This document shows, one piece after another, positions 1 through 7,284 of a stretch of 64,000 nt of DNA. A program made the position numbers and the translations under genes. The stretch spans positions 1,417,418 to 1,481,417 of the forward strand of contig NZ_CP009687.1 in assembly GCF_001042715.1 (NCBI RefSeq), written 5' to 3'. Under the pieces are notes generated by a model, which did no database searches, had not been told where the DNA came from, and saw nothing but the letters and a program-made list of their open reading frames with translations. Position 1 is the first letter of the stretch. Each line of letters opens with the position of its first letter. This DNA comes from Clostridium aceticum (GTDB taxonomy: Bacteria > Bacillota > Clostridia > Peptostreptococcales > Natronincolaceae).

Positions 1-2
1 CC

Positions 3-116
3 TCTGTCTGCACAGTAGATGGATTAAGCTTAGAAGTGAATTTAAGTATTTTGGAAAAGCTTAGAGAAATTGTTTCTGAGGCACTATTAGATCATCCTAC
101 ATTGGCAATGGGTTAG
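3..116 (+). CDS. C-terminal end of an unidentified protein (partial)
   Basis: The frame is open from the window edge to a TAG at 114-116 and encodes the last 37 residues of a protein, ending in HPTLAMG. The fragment is polar and probably helical, with no transmembrane segment or motif that I recognise. It ends 27 bp before pxpA, so it may be the preceding gene of the same operon, but that gene lies outside the window. No function is assigned. Confidence 0.5.
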   Translation, partial: SVCTVDGLSLEVNLSILEKLREIVSEALLDHPTLAMG

Positions 117-143
117 CAGCTGGTTAAATAGGAGGAAGAAAAA

Positions 144-902
144 ATGATTACTGTTGATTTGAATTGTGATATGGGAGAAGGTTTTGGTGCTTATAAGATC
201 GGATACGATAGAGAGTTACTAGACTATGTTACTTCTGTCAATATTGCATGTGGGTTTCATGCAGGGGACCCTATTGTGATGGACAAGACAGTGGCTTTAG
301 CAATCGAAAAAGGTGTTGCGATTGGAGCACACCCGGGGTTTCCAGACCTGTTGGGTTTCGGCAGGAGGAATATGCATATATCCCCAGAAGAAGCGAAGGC
401 ATATATGATTTACCAGATTGGTGCATTGCAGGGATTTGTTAAGGCACATGGCGGCAAGCTGCATCATGTTAAGCCTCATGGGGCCCTTTACAATATGGCA
501 GCAAAAGATTACCAATTGGCGAGGGCATTGGTAGAGGCTGTTAGAGAAATAGATGATGACCTGATCTTTATGGGATTAGCCAATTCCATGATGATAAAAA
601 CTGCTAAAGAAGTGGGAATTAAGACTGCTGAAGAGGTTTTTGCTGATAGAAACTATCAAGGGGATGGCTCTTTAGTACCTAGAAATTTACCAGATGCTAT
701 CATTCATGATGATGGTATGTGTGTTGATCGAGTTATAAAAATGGTGAAGGAGAAAAGTGTAATGACAGTGGACCAAGAAGAAATTCGTATCAAGGCAGAT
801 ACTATTTGTCTTCATGGAGATCATCCGTCAGCACTTTTATTTGCTGAGAAGCTTCATAGAGCATTATTACAGGAAGGTATAAAACTAAATCCTATTACTT
901 AA
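144..902 (+). CDS. pxpA: 5-oxoprolinase subunit A (LamB/YcsF family)
   Basis: This 252-residue protein belongs to the LamB/YcsF family, now known as PxpA. With PxpB and PxpC it forms the bacterial ATP-dependent 5-oxoprolinase, which opens 5-oxoproline (pyroglutamate) to glutamate in the cytoplasm. The N-terminal DLNCDMGEGFG block, the NIACGFHAGDP segment, the GAHPGFPD motif and HHVKPHGALYN are family hallmarks, and the length is normal. An AGGAGG site at 131-136 fixes the ATG start. pxpB follows after 13 bp and pxpC overlaps pxpB, so the three form one transcript. The role in clearing spontaneously formed 5-oxoproline is established for the family; nothing here looks abnormal. Confidence 0.95.
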   Translation: MITVDLNCDMGEGFGAYKIGYDRELLDYVTSVNIACGFHAGDPIVMDKTVALAIEKGVAIGAHPGFPDLLGFGRRNMHISPEEAKAYMIYQIGALQGFVKAHGGKLHHVKPHGALYNMAAKDYQLARALVEAVREIDDDLIFMGLANSMMIKTAKEVGIKTAEEVFADRNYQGDGSLVPRNLPDAIIHDDGMCVDRVIKMVKEKSVMTVDQEEIRIKADTICLHGDHPSALLFAEKLHRALLQEGIKLNPIT

Positions 903-915
903 GGGGATATAAATT

Positions 916-1659
916 ATGAAGAAAGAATTAAATATCTATGCAGCAGGTGATAATGGTTTGATTATTGAATTTGGTCAGTGTATCAGCGAAGAAATCAATA
1001 GGGAAATAAGAAGCTTTCTATACTATTTGGAGATTCACACAAATAAGTTTGAAGAAATTGTTGAAATTATTCCCACTTATACTACCTTGTTTATTTTGTA
1101 CAATCCTTTAGTATCTACTTATCAAGAGCTAGTAGACAAGCTAAGTCATGCAAAGGAGGAGATTTTTCAAACAGAAATCCCTGAACCACATGTTATCCAC
1201 ATTCCTGTACTATATGGAAAGGAATATGGCCCTGACTTAGCTGCAGTAGCACAGCATAATGACTTATCCGTAGAAGAGGTAATTGCTATCCATAGCAGCC
1301 GTCCTTACCTCATCTATATGATTGGCTTCACCCCCGGTTTCCCATATCTAGGAGGGATGTCAGAGAAAATTGCAACACCTCGGCTTAAGGTGCCTAGACA
1401 AAAAATTTCTGCAGGTTCTGTGGGAATAGCAGGGAAACAAACTGGTATTTATCCTATTGACAGTCCTGGTGGTTGGCAGGTGATAGGAAGAACACCGGCT
1501 AAGTTATTTGATCCTTCCAGGGAACCAGCTGTGTTACTTAAGGTAGGGGACTATTTAGTTTTTGAGGCCATTGATGATAAAGACTATAAAAAAATAAATC
1601 AGCTGGTAGAAAAAAATCAATATCAAGCTAAAATAACTAAATATGAGGAGTGGAAATAA
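916..1659 (+). CDS. pxpB: 5-oxoprolinase subunit B (KipI-like)
   Basis: This 247-residue protein is the PxpB/KipI family member of the 5-oxoprolinase complex. The recognisable core is the run GFTPGFPYLGG followed by PRLKVPRQKISAGSVGIAG and GGWQVIGRTP, which belong to the carboxyltransferase C/D-like fold. In Bacillus the homologue KipI inhibits the sporulation kinase KinA. In this gene order, between pxpA and pxpC, the enzymatic role is the better call. It is preceded by pxpA (13 bp gap), and its TAA stop shares one base with the pxpC start codon, which implies translational coupling. Length and motifs are complete. Confidence 0.93.
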   Translation: MKKELNIYAAGDNGLIIEFGQCISEEINREIRSFLYYLEIHTNKFEEIVEIIPTYTTLFILYNPLVSTYQELVDKLSHAKEEIFQTEIPEPHVIHIPVLYGKEYGPDLAAVAQHNDLSVEEVIAIHSSRPYLIYMIGFTPGFPYLGGMSEKIATPRLKVPRQKISAGSVGIAGKQTGIYPIDSPGGWQVIGRTPAKLFDPSREPAVLLKVGDYLVFEAIDDKDYKKINQLVEKNQYQAKITKYEEWK

Positions 1660-2699
1660 TGTCTAAAATCTCAATTGTAAAGCCTGGACTTATGACTACA
1701 ATTCAAGATCAAGGTAGAACAGGGTATCAACATTTTGGCATGCCGGTGGCGGGGGCAATGGATATATACTCCTTGCAGTTGGCCAATTTACTAGTAGGAA
1801 ATCAACGATTTGAAGCAGCCCTTGAAATCACTTTGATGGGTCCAGAAATTTTCTTCCATGATACAAGAACAGTTGCTATTACAGGTGGAGAAATCAGCAT
1901 TACCGTCAATGATAGGCTGGTGCCCATGTATCAAACAATTTACTTGCAAAAAGGGGATACACTAAAGCTTGCCAATGTGTCAGTAGGAAGTCGTTCTTAT
2001 TTAGCGATTTCTGGAGGATTTCATATAGAAAAAGTAATGGGAAGCTATGCTACCTACATGAGAGGAAATATAGGAGGGTTTCATGGGAGAAAGCTAATGA
2101 CAGGGGATGAAATACCACTAAATCAAGAAAAACATCAAGGATATATAGGTACCAGAAGAGTACCTGTACCTCTGATTCCTGATCTTCATACAAAAAATAT
2201 TCGAGTAATTATGGGACCAGAAGATGCCGCTTTTACTGAAGAAGGGAAAAGGGTATTTCAAAGAAGTGAGTACCAAGTTTCTAATCAATCGGATAGAATG
2301 GGGTATCGTTTAGAAGGACCGAAAATACAGCATGTCTCTGAAGCAGATATTATTTCAGGGGGGATCAACCTAGGAGCAATTCAAGTACCTGGAGAAGGTG
2401 TACCGATTATTATGATGGCTGACCGTCAAACCACAGGAGGGTATACAAAAATAGCTAATGTGATCTCTATAGACATCCCCTTGGTGGCTCAAAAAAAACC
2501 TGGCGATTCAATAAAGTTTGATGTCATCACTGTTGAAGAGGCACAGATGCTGCTTAGACAAAAAGAAAAAGAGCTAAAAAACTTAGAAGAGGAATTTCGC
2601 TTCATGTCTAAGAAGATCCACTCTGTAAAGGAATATCTTATTAAAGTAAAAGAAAATAGTTACCACGTAAGAGTGGAAGAGATAGAGGATGATGAGTAG
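1659..2699 (+). CDS. pxpC: 5-oxoprolinase subunit C (biotin-dependent carboxyltransferase family, KipA-like)
   Basis: PxpC/KipA family, 346 residues from the ATG at 1659. A GTG at 1650 is in frame, but GAGGAG at 1645-1650 spaces correctly to 1659, and the start overlaps the pxpB stop by one base. The N-terminal KPGLMTTIQDQGRTGYQHFG block, the AITGGEI and YLAISGG motifs, and SDRMGYRLEGP with GAIQVPGEGVPI are typical. The protein completes the PxpABC 5-oxoprolinase. The C-terminal 45 residues or so are lysine/glutamate-rich and look like an appended charged helix. The family name reflects fold similarity to urea carboxylase domains, not a biotin site; I see no biotin-attachment motif. Confidence 0.93.
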   Translation: MSKISIVKPGLMTTIQDQGRTGYQHFGMPVAGAMDIYSLQLANLLVGNQRFEAALEITLMGPEIFFHDTRTVAITGGEISITVNDRLVPMYQTIYLQKGDTLKLANVSVGSRSYLAISGGFHIEKVMGSYATYMRGNIGGFHGRKLMTGDEIPLNQEKHQGYIGTRRVPVPLIPDLHTKNIRVIMGPEDAAFTEEGKRVFQRSEYQVSNQSDRMGYRLEGPKIQHVSEADIISGGINLGAIQVPGEGVPIIMMADRQTTGGYTKIANVISIDIPLVAQKKPGDSIKFDVITVEEAQMLLRQKEKELKNLEEEFRFMSKKIHSVKEYLIKVKENSYHVRVEEIEDDE

Positions 2700-2773
2700 A
2701 TAGGGAGTCGTAGCTAAAAAAATTACTATAGGTGTTATAAAATAGATGAAATTTATAAAAAGGAGAAAATCAG

Positions 2774-3562
2774 ATGAAGTTAGTAAGTAGGTTAATAAAG
2801 ACTTTGCTGGTAATGATTTTTGTGCTTTCTCTAGATCAAACTTATCTAAATATAACAACTACAAAAGTATTACCTTCAACTGTACAAGTTCATAATCAGG
2901 AAGCTGTTGATGAAGAAAAGATGTTATATGAAAGGGGGGGAGTCTACATAGAAGATGAGGAACCGGAAGATGCAAACAACACTAACCTCAATCCAATTTT
3001 TGCAAGAGAAGATTTGTCAGAAGAAGTTATCCAAAGAATCAGTGGTGTATCTTGGAAAGAAGGGGCACCTATTGCATTGAGTGACTTGTCCTATTTGATC
3101 GTTAGCTACTGGAATTTTGATGGACAAGAGTGTATAGGAGAACTCATTGTTTATAGAAAAATTGCTGAGGAAATGTTAGAGATCTTTCAAGAGTTGTATG
3201 AAGCAGAATTTCCTATTGCAAAAATGAAACTCATTGATGAATACGGAGCTGATGATGATTTATCAATGCAGGATAACAATACTTCTGCATTTTGTTTTAG
3301 AAAGATTGAAGGAAGTCAAAAAATATCAAAACATGGTTATGGTATAGCCATTGATATAAACCCTATACAAAACCCTTATGTTAAAGGAAATAAAGTTTTA
3401 CCTTCGGAAGGTAAAACATATCTTAATCGAAAAGATATTAGAAAAGGCATGATTACTGAAGGAGATGTATGTTATAATGCTTTTGTTACTAGAGGATGGG
3501 TATGGGGAGGTCAGTGGAAAACTGTTAAAGACTATCAACATTTTGAAAAAGATATTATTTAA
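2774..3562 (+). CDS. Exported M15-family peptidase (D-Ala-D-Ala carboxypeptidase type)
   Basis: A 262-residue protein with an N-terminal hydrophobic segment (about residues 7-21) that acts as a signal peptide or anchor, then an acidic linker and a C-terminal M15-type zinc peptidase domain. The zinc ligands are visible as His187 (SKHGYG), Asp194 (AIDINP) and His256 (DYQHFE), with the WVWGGQW segment between them. This matches the M15_4 / VanY-like group, which trims peptidoglycan stem peptides outside the membrane. It follows pxpC by 74 bp with its own AAAGGAG site, and a strong hairpin terminator follows at 3639. The exact substrate (D-Ala-D-Ala or an L,D bond) cannot be read from sequence. 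Confidence 0.8.
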   Translation: MKLVSRLIKTLLVMIFVLSLDQTYLNITTTKVLPSTVQVHNQEAVDEEKMLYERGGVYIEDEEPEDANNTNLNPIFAREDLSEEVIQRISGVSWKEGAPIALSDLSYLIVSYWNFDGQECIGELIVYRKIAEEMLEIFQELYEAEFPIAKMKLIDEYGADDDLSMQDNNTSAFCFRKIEGSQKISKHGYGIAIDINPIQNPYVKGNKVLPSEGKTYLNRKDIRKGMITEGDVCYNAFVTRGWVWGGQWKTVKDYQHFEKDII

Positions 3563-3575
3563 GTGGAGGAGGAGG

Positions 3576-3659
3576 ATGGGATTGTTTTTTAAGAAAACAA
3601 TTGAATTAGACCCTATAAAGTTTCCAATAGATAGTAGTACTTCCTTTAGATGTCCTTGA
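3576..3659 (+). CDS. Possible 27-residue ORF upstream of the terminator
   Basis: An ATG at 3576 directly follows an unusually purine-rich run (GTGGAGGAGGAGG) and opens a 27-codon frame ending at a TGA inside the 5' arm of the terminator hairpin. The peptide (MGLFFKKTIELD...) has no recognisable domain. The ribosome site is too close to the ATG to be ideal, and overlap with the terminator argues for chance. It is listed only because the Shine-Dalgarno run is striking. Confidence 0.15.
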   Translation: MGLFFKKTIELDPIKFPIDSSTSFRCP

Positions 3660-3693
3660 TTACCACCCACATCTAAAGGAAGTTTTTATTTTT
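3639..3693 (+). terminator. Rho-independent terminator after the pxpABC/M15 genes
   Basis: Perfect 15-bp inverted repeat, ACTTCCTTTAGATGT at 3639-3653 and its complement at 3669-3683, followed by TTTTATTTTT. It ends the + strand unit that starts with pxpA. The A/T symmetry may also let it act on the convergent histidine kinase transcript ending at 3717. Confidence 0.85.
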
Positions 3694-3716
3694 AAGGTTT
3701 GTTAAAGATAAGGGTA

Positions 3717-4991
3717 TCAGTTTTGAACACTAGGCAGTTCAGCAATAAAAGTCGTACTTTCACTTAAAATACTTTTGGCATAGATTCTTCCCCCGTGGTG
3801 TTGAAGAATTGTTTTAGCAATGGCTAGACCAAGACCATGCCCTCCGCTTTTTCTTGATCGAGATTTATCAATACGATAAAATCTATGAAATATTTTATCT
3901 ATATGTTCTGGAGGTATGCCTTCACAACTGTTGGTTACAGATAAATAAAGGGTATTATAGTGTCTTTTTAAAGAGATATTTATAATACTTTTGTTATCTG
4001 TATACTTTATAGCATTATCCAAAAGAATCATCACTACTTGTTGGAGTTGCTGGTTATTGCCATGTGTAATCAGATTAGGTTCAATAGCATAGTCTAGAGA
4101 AATATTGTTTTCAAAAATAACAGCCTCCATTGTTAAAATAATATTTTCCACCGCTTCACTTAGGTTAAAGTCTGTAAAGACTAGCTTTATATCTGAATAG
4201 TCTACTTGGGTTAAATATAAAAGATCTTTAATTAAATTTGTCATTCTCTCGGTTTCTGATTTAATATAATAAAGCCATTTTGCCTGATTCTTTACAGCTT
4301 CTTCTCCACTGGATAAGAGGACATCAAGATTTGTGGTGATGACAGCAAGTGGTGTCTTTAGTTCATGGGAAGCATCTGCGATAAACTGTTTTTGTTGTTC
4401 AAAGGCTTCTTTAATAGGTTGTATGGACTTATTTGCAAAAAATTTACTAATAAAAAAAATAACAATCAGCATAATAAAACCAACGATGAAAAAGGTGTAA
4501 ATAAGATTTGTAAGAAAATCCTGTTGGGGCGTAATATCTAAAAACACTATTTTATAATCATTAAAATGAGGTTTTATCATAAATCTCCAATACTTATCCT
4601 CAAGTTTCAAACTTCCTGTACTGCTATCTTGGGACAATGCAGAACTTTTTGCGGCTTCGAAAAATGTTTCCTCCATGGTAAAGATAGAGGAAGTATCTAA
4701 TAGCCCACCTTCATTGTCGATGATGAGAACAAATGACACAGAAGGTTTCGGGGGCGGTTCTCCGGGATTGAACTCAGGGGATGTTCTGCCATCATCAAAG
4801 TTACGTGCTCCTTGAGGAGATCTGTCATTTGTTTTACGGTTAAATTCTGATATCCTATGAAGCTCCATCTGAATATTTCTGTGAACATTATTATAGGTGA
4901 TGAAGTAGATAGAGCTAAAAGCCAGAATCATCATAACTGAAATGATGACTAAATTAAGAATAAGAAATTTATTTCTCAGCTGTTGAAACAC
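3717..4991 (-). CDS. Two-component sensor histidine kinase
   Basis: A 424-residue membrane kinase. The first transmembrane helix is at about residues 10-32, followed by a roughly 125-residue extracytoplasmic region with a proline-rich stretch near 75-84, then a second helix at about 163-183. HisKA follows with phospho-accepting His209 (DASHELKTP), then HATPase_c with NAIKYT (N box) and GGHGLGLAIA (G box). The HAMP region is very short. The GTG start lies directly after the regulator's TAA, with GGAGGTG upstream, so the pair is translationally coupled. It is divergent from the VTC/DUF4956/CotH operon, which makes those genes the likely regulon. The signal sensed is unknown. Confidence 0.9.
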   Translation of the reverse strand: MFQQLRNKFLILNLVIISVMMILAFSSIYFITYNNVHRNIQMELHRISEFNRKTNDRSPQGARNFDDGRTSPEFNPGEPPPKPSVSFVLIIDNEGGLLDTSSIFTMEETFFEAAKSSALSQDSSTGSLKLEDKYWRFMIKPHFNDYKIVFLDITPQQDFLTNLIYTFFIVGFIMLIVIFFISKFFANKSIQPIKEAFEQQKQFIADASHELKTPLAVITTNLDVLLSSGEEAVKNQAKWLYYIKSETERMTNLIKDLLYLTQVDYSDIKLVFTDFNLSEAVENIILTMEAVIFENNISLDYAIEPNLITHGNNQQLQQVVMILLDNAIKYTDNKSIINISLKRHYNTLYLSVTNSCEGIPPEHIDKIFHRFYRIDKSRSRKSGGHGLGLAIAKTILQHHGGRIYAKSILSESTTFIAELPSVQN

Positions 4992-5669
4992 TTAACTTTT
5001 CACCTCCAAGATATAGCCTACACCTCGTAGCGTATTGATAGCGACTTCTGAATGAAGAAACAGAAGTTTTTTTCTTAAAAAGGAAATATAAACCTCTACA
5101 TGATTATGTTCCACTTCAGAATCAAATCCCCAGAGTTTTTCTATAATTAATTCCTTAGAAGAAACAAGATTTTTCCGTAAAATCAGAAGTGCCAACAGTT
5201 CACTTTCTTTTAAAGTAAGTTTTACATCTTTATTTCCGCTAGATAGCTTAAGGGTTGCGGTATTTAATTCAATATCTCCATATTTTAAGGCATTATCGGG
5301 AAGGATTTCCCCTTTTCTTCTGGATATAGCTCTTATCCTTGCTAATAACTCGTCTGTAGCAAAGGGCTTGGCTACATAATCATCAGCACCGCTGTCTAAG
5401 CCTACGATTTTATCAGAAATTTCTCCTTTTGCAGTAAGAAGAATGACGGGCGTGGTGATTCCTTCTTGTCGAATGTTTTTAAGAATGCTGAGGCCATTCA
5501 TCTTAGGAAGCATGATGTCTAAAAGGATTACATCGTAAATGTCACTTAAAGCGTAATCTAATCCAGACGCTCCATCATGAAAAATATCCACCGTGTAATT
5601 ATTTTTCTTTAATATTTGTGCCAAAGCTTCTGCTAGATAAATTTCATCTTCTATAATCAATATTCGCAT
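4992..5669 (-). CDS. OmpR/PhoB-family response regulator
   Basis: This 225-residue regulator has an N-terminal receiver domain with acidic pocket Glu7/Asp8, phospho-acceptor Asp51 (LLDIMLPKMNG), and the conserved Thr (LLTAK) and Lys (AKPF). A C-terminal OmpR-type winged helix follows (KLTLKESELLALL, EVYISFLRKKL, TLRGVGYILE). It is co-transcribed with the kinase 3717-4991. The spacer at 5670-5839 carries two pairs of CTTAAA-type half-sites spaced 11 bp, the pattern expected for a dimer of this family. I infer autoregulation and control of the divergent polyphosphate operon; neither is shown directly. Confidence 0.92.
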   Translation of the reverse strand: MRILIIEDEIYLAEALAQILKKNNYTVDIFHDGASGLDYALSDIYDVILLDIMLPKMNGLSILKNIRQEGITTPVILLTAKGEISDKIVGLDSGADDYVAKPFATDELLARIRAISRRKGEILPDNALKYGDIELNTATLKLSSGNKDVKLTLKESELLALLILRKNLVSSKELIIEKLWGFDSEVEHNHVEVYISFLRKKLLFLHSEVAINTLRGVGYILEVKS

Positions 5670-5711
5670 ACTATACCTCCGGTTTCTTTCCTTATATTAT
5701 AGCACACAGAT

Positions 5712-5729
5712 CCTTAAACCAACCTTAAA
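5712..5729 (+). promoter_or_regulatory. Direct-repeat box (CCTTAAA x2, 11-bp spacing), regulator-proximal
   Basis: CCTTAAA at 5712-5718 is repeated at 5723-5729, so the half-sites lie 11 bp apart on the same strand. This resembles PmrA/OmpR-type tandem half-sites. It lies about 45 bp upstream of the response regulator start, so it is a candidate autoregulatory site. Confidence 0.5.
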
Positions 5730-5764
5730 TCAAAGGACTTATCGATGGTTAAATCTATGTAAAA

Positions 5765-5783
5765 TTTTAAGCTTTTTTTAAGG
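5765..5783 (-). promoter_or_regulatory. Direct-repeat box (CTTAAAA x2, 11-bp spacing), VTC-proximal
   Basis: On the minus strand CCTTAAAA (5783-5776) is followed at an 11-bp period by CTTAAAA (5771-5765). It is the mirror image of the pair at 5712-5729. It sits where the -35 element of the VTC operon would be: a TG-TAAAAT -10 candidate lies at 5791-5798. This is the usual position for activation by an OmpR-type regulator. Confidence 0.5.
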
Positions 5784-5839
5784 TTCAACTTGTAAAATGA
5801 AATCAATCCAAGAAAATCAGTAAAGAAAGGAGGGGTAAA

Positions 5840-6628
5840 ATGGCAAAAGAAGTCTTTAATAGATATGAAAACAAGTTTTTAGTTGATTATGCTACTTATC
5901 AAAAACTTCAAGACCAATTACATAGTTATATGGAGATGGATGAATTTAATAAGTCTCAGAAATTTTACACCATATGCAATATCTACTACGATACAAAGGA
6001 TGATTATTTAATAAGAAATTCCTTGGGAAAACCTAAATACAAGGAAAAGTTTCGGTTGAGGGCATACGGTATTCCTAGAGAGGATGAGGAAGTATACTTA
6101 GAGGTTAAAAAGAAGGTGTATGGCTTGGTAAATAAAAGAAGAACAAAATTAAAACTAAAGGAAGCCTATGCTTTTGCAGCTACAGGTATAAAACCTGAAG
6201 TAAAACCCTATATGAACCCACAGGTGTTGAAGGAACTGGAGTATGTTTTCCAAATATATGACCTTGAACCAAGACTCTACTTAGCATACGATAGAAAAGC
6301 ATTTTTCAGTAAAGAAGATAAAGATTTAAGAATTACTTTTGATACAAATATAAGAACACGAAGGTATAATCTAAAGCTGGAAGCTGGCGATTATGGGGAG
6401 AAATTATTAAAAGCTGACCAATGGCTGATGGAGGTTAAAGCAGAAAAAAGCATCCCTGTATGGTTGTCAAAAATACTCTCAGAAAATAAGGTGTATAAAA
6501 CAAGCTTTTCAAAGTATGGTGCAGAATACCAGAGGATGCTATTAAATCATAAAAATGGGAAGGGAGAAATAAAATTATGCTTGAATCAATACTTAACACA
6601 ACTTCAATTTACACCTCGATCCCTTTAG
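5840..6628 (+). CDS. VTC-domain protein, probable polyphosphate polymerase
   Basis: A 262-residue soluble protein consisting of a single VTC domain, the catalytic tunnel fold of the yeast vacuolar transporter chaperone, which makes polyphosphate from ATP. Visible signature elements are NRYENKF near residue 8, NIYYDT, KEKFRLRAYG, EVYLEVKKK, LYLAYDRKAF, RITFDTNI and LMEVKAEKSIP, giving the alternating basic and acidic residues lining the tunnel. The start is fixed by AAAGGAGGGG. Its end overlaps the DUF4956 gene by 52 bp, and a CotH-kinase gene follows, a neighbourhood seen in many Firmicutes. Polymerase activity is established for yeast Vtc4; it is inferred here. Confidence 0.85.
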   Translation: MAKEVFNRYENKFLVDYATYQKLQDQLHSYMEMDEFNKSQKFYTICNIYYDTKDDYLIRNSLGKPKYKEKFRLRAYGIPREDEEVYLEVKKKVYGLVNKRRTKLKLKEAYAFAATGIKPEVKPYMNPQVLKELEYVFQIYDLEPRLYLAYDRKAFFSKEDKDLRITFDTNIRTRRYNLKLEAGDYGEKLLKADQWLMEVKAEKSIPVWLSKILSENKVYKTSFSKYGAEYQRMLLNHKNGKGEIKLCLNQYLTQLQFTPRSL

Positions 6629-7260
6629 GAACGGCGATGTTGACAATTGTTATTTCTTTTATCTTAGGTGGGTTTGTAAGTTTTACTTATATGAAAACCT
6701 GCGAAAAGAATAGTTATTCAAGAAACTTTTTTCTGACACTGGTGTTGATTCCCATGGTAATTGCAATCATTATTCTTTTAATCGGAAGCAATGTTGCAAG
6801 AGCCTTTAGTTTGGCTGGAGCCTTTTCTATTATTAGGTTTAGGAGTGCCCCTGGGGACCCTAAGGATATTGCTTACGTTCTTTTTACCATGGCGGCAGGG
6901 CTTGCTTGTGGGGTAGGGGTTTATGGCTACGCAGTTATGTTTACAACAGTTCTTTGTATTCTTATGCTGCTGCTAAGTTTCTTCAACATTGGTGAGAAAA
7001 ATTTCTCTCAGAAGTTGATAAAAATAACCATACCTGAAGATTTAGATTTTGAGGGTGCATTTGATGAAGTGTTTGAAAAGTTTACAGACAGTTATCAACT
7101 TATAAAAGTTAGAACCATTGATCTAGGCACCCTGTATCAGCTGGATTATACAGTAACGATGCATCATAAGACAAATCAAAAAGAGTTTTTAGATGCACTG
7201 CGTTGTAGAAACGGAAACTTAAATATTACATTAGCACTATCTGCTGATGGAAGAGAATGA
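6577..7260 (+). CDS. DUF4956 membrane protein
   Basis: A 227-residue protein with about four hydrophobic segments in its first 130 residues, then a soluble C-terminal domain of roughly 90 residues. The FSIIRFRSAPGDPKDIAYV motif after the second helix is the hallmark of DUF4956. The start is preceded by GGGAAGGGAG and overlaps the VTC gene by 52 bp, implying coupled translation. Members of this family sit beside VTC-domain genes, so a channel or export partner for polyphosphate is a reasonable guess, but the biochemical role is not established. Confidence 0.8.
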   Translation: MLESILNTTSIYTSIPLGTAMLTIVISFILGGFVSFTYMKTCEKNSYSRNFFLTLVLIPMVIAIIILLIGSNVARAFSLAGAFSIIRFRSAPGDPKDIAYVLFTMAAGLACGVGVYGYAVMFTTVLCILMLLLSFFNIGEKNFSQKLIKITIPEDLDFEGAFDEVFEKFTDSYQLIKVRTIDLGTLYQLDYTVTMHHKTNQKEFLDALRCRNGNLNITLALSADGRE

Positions 7261-7284
7261 TATTTATAAATGGAGGGATTGGTA

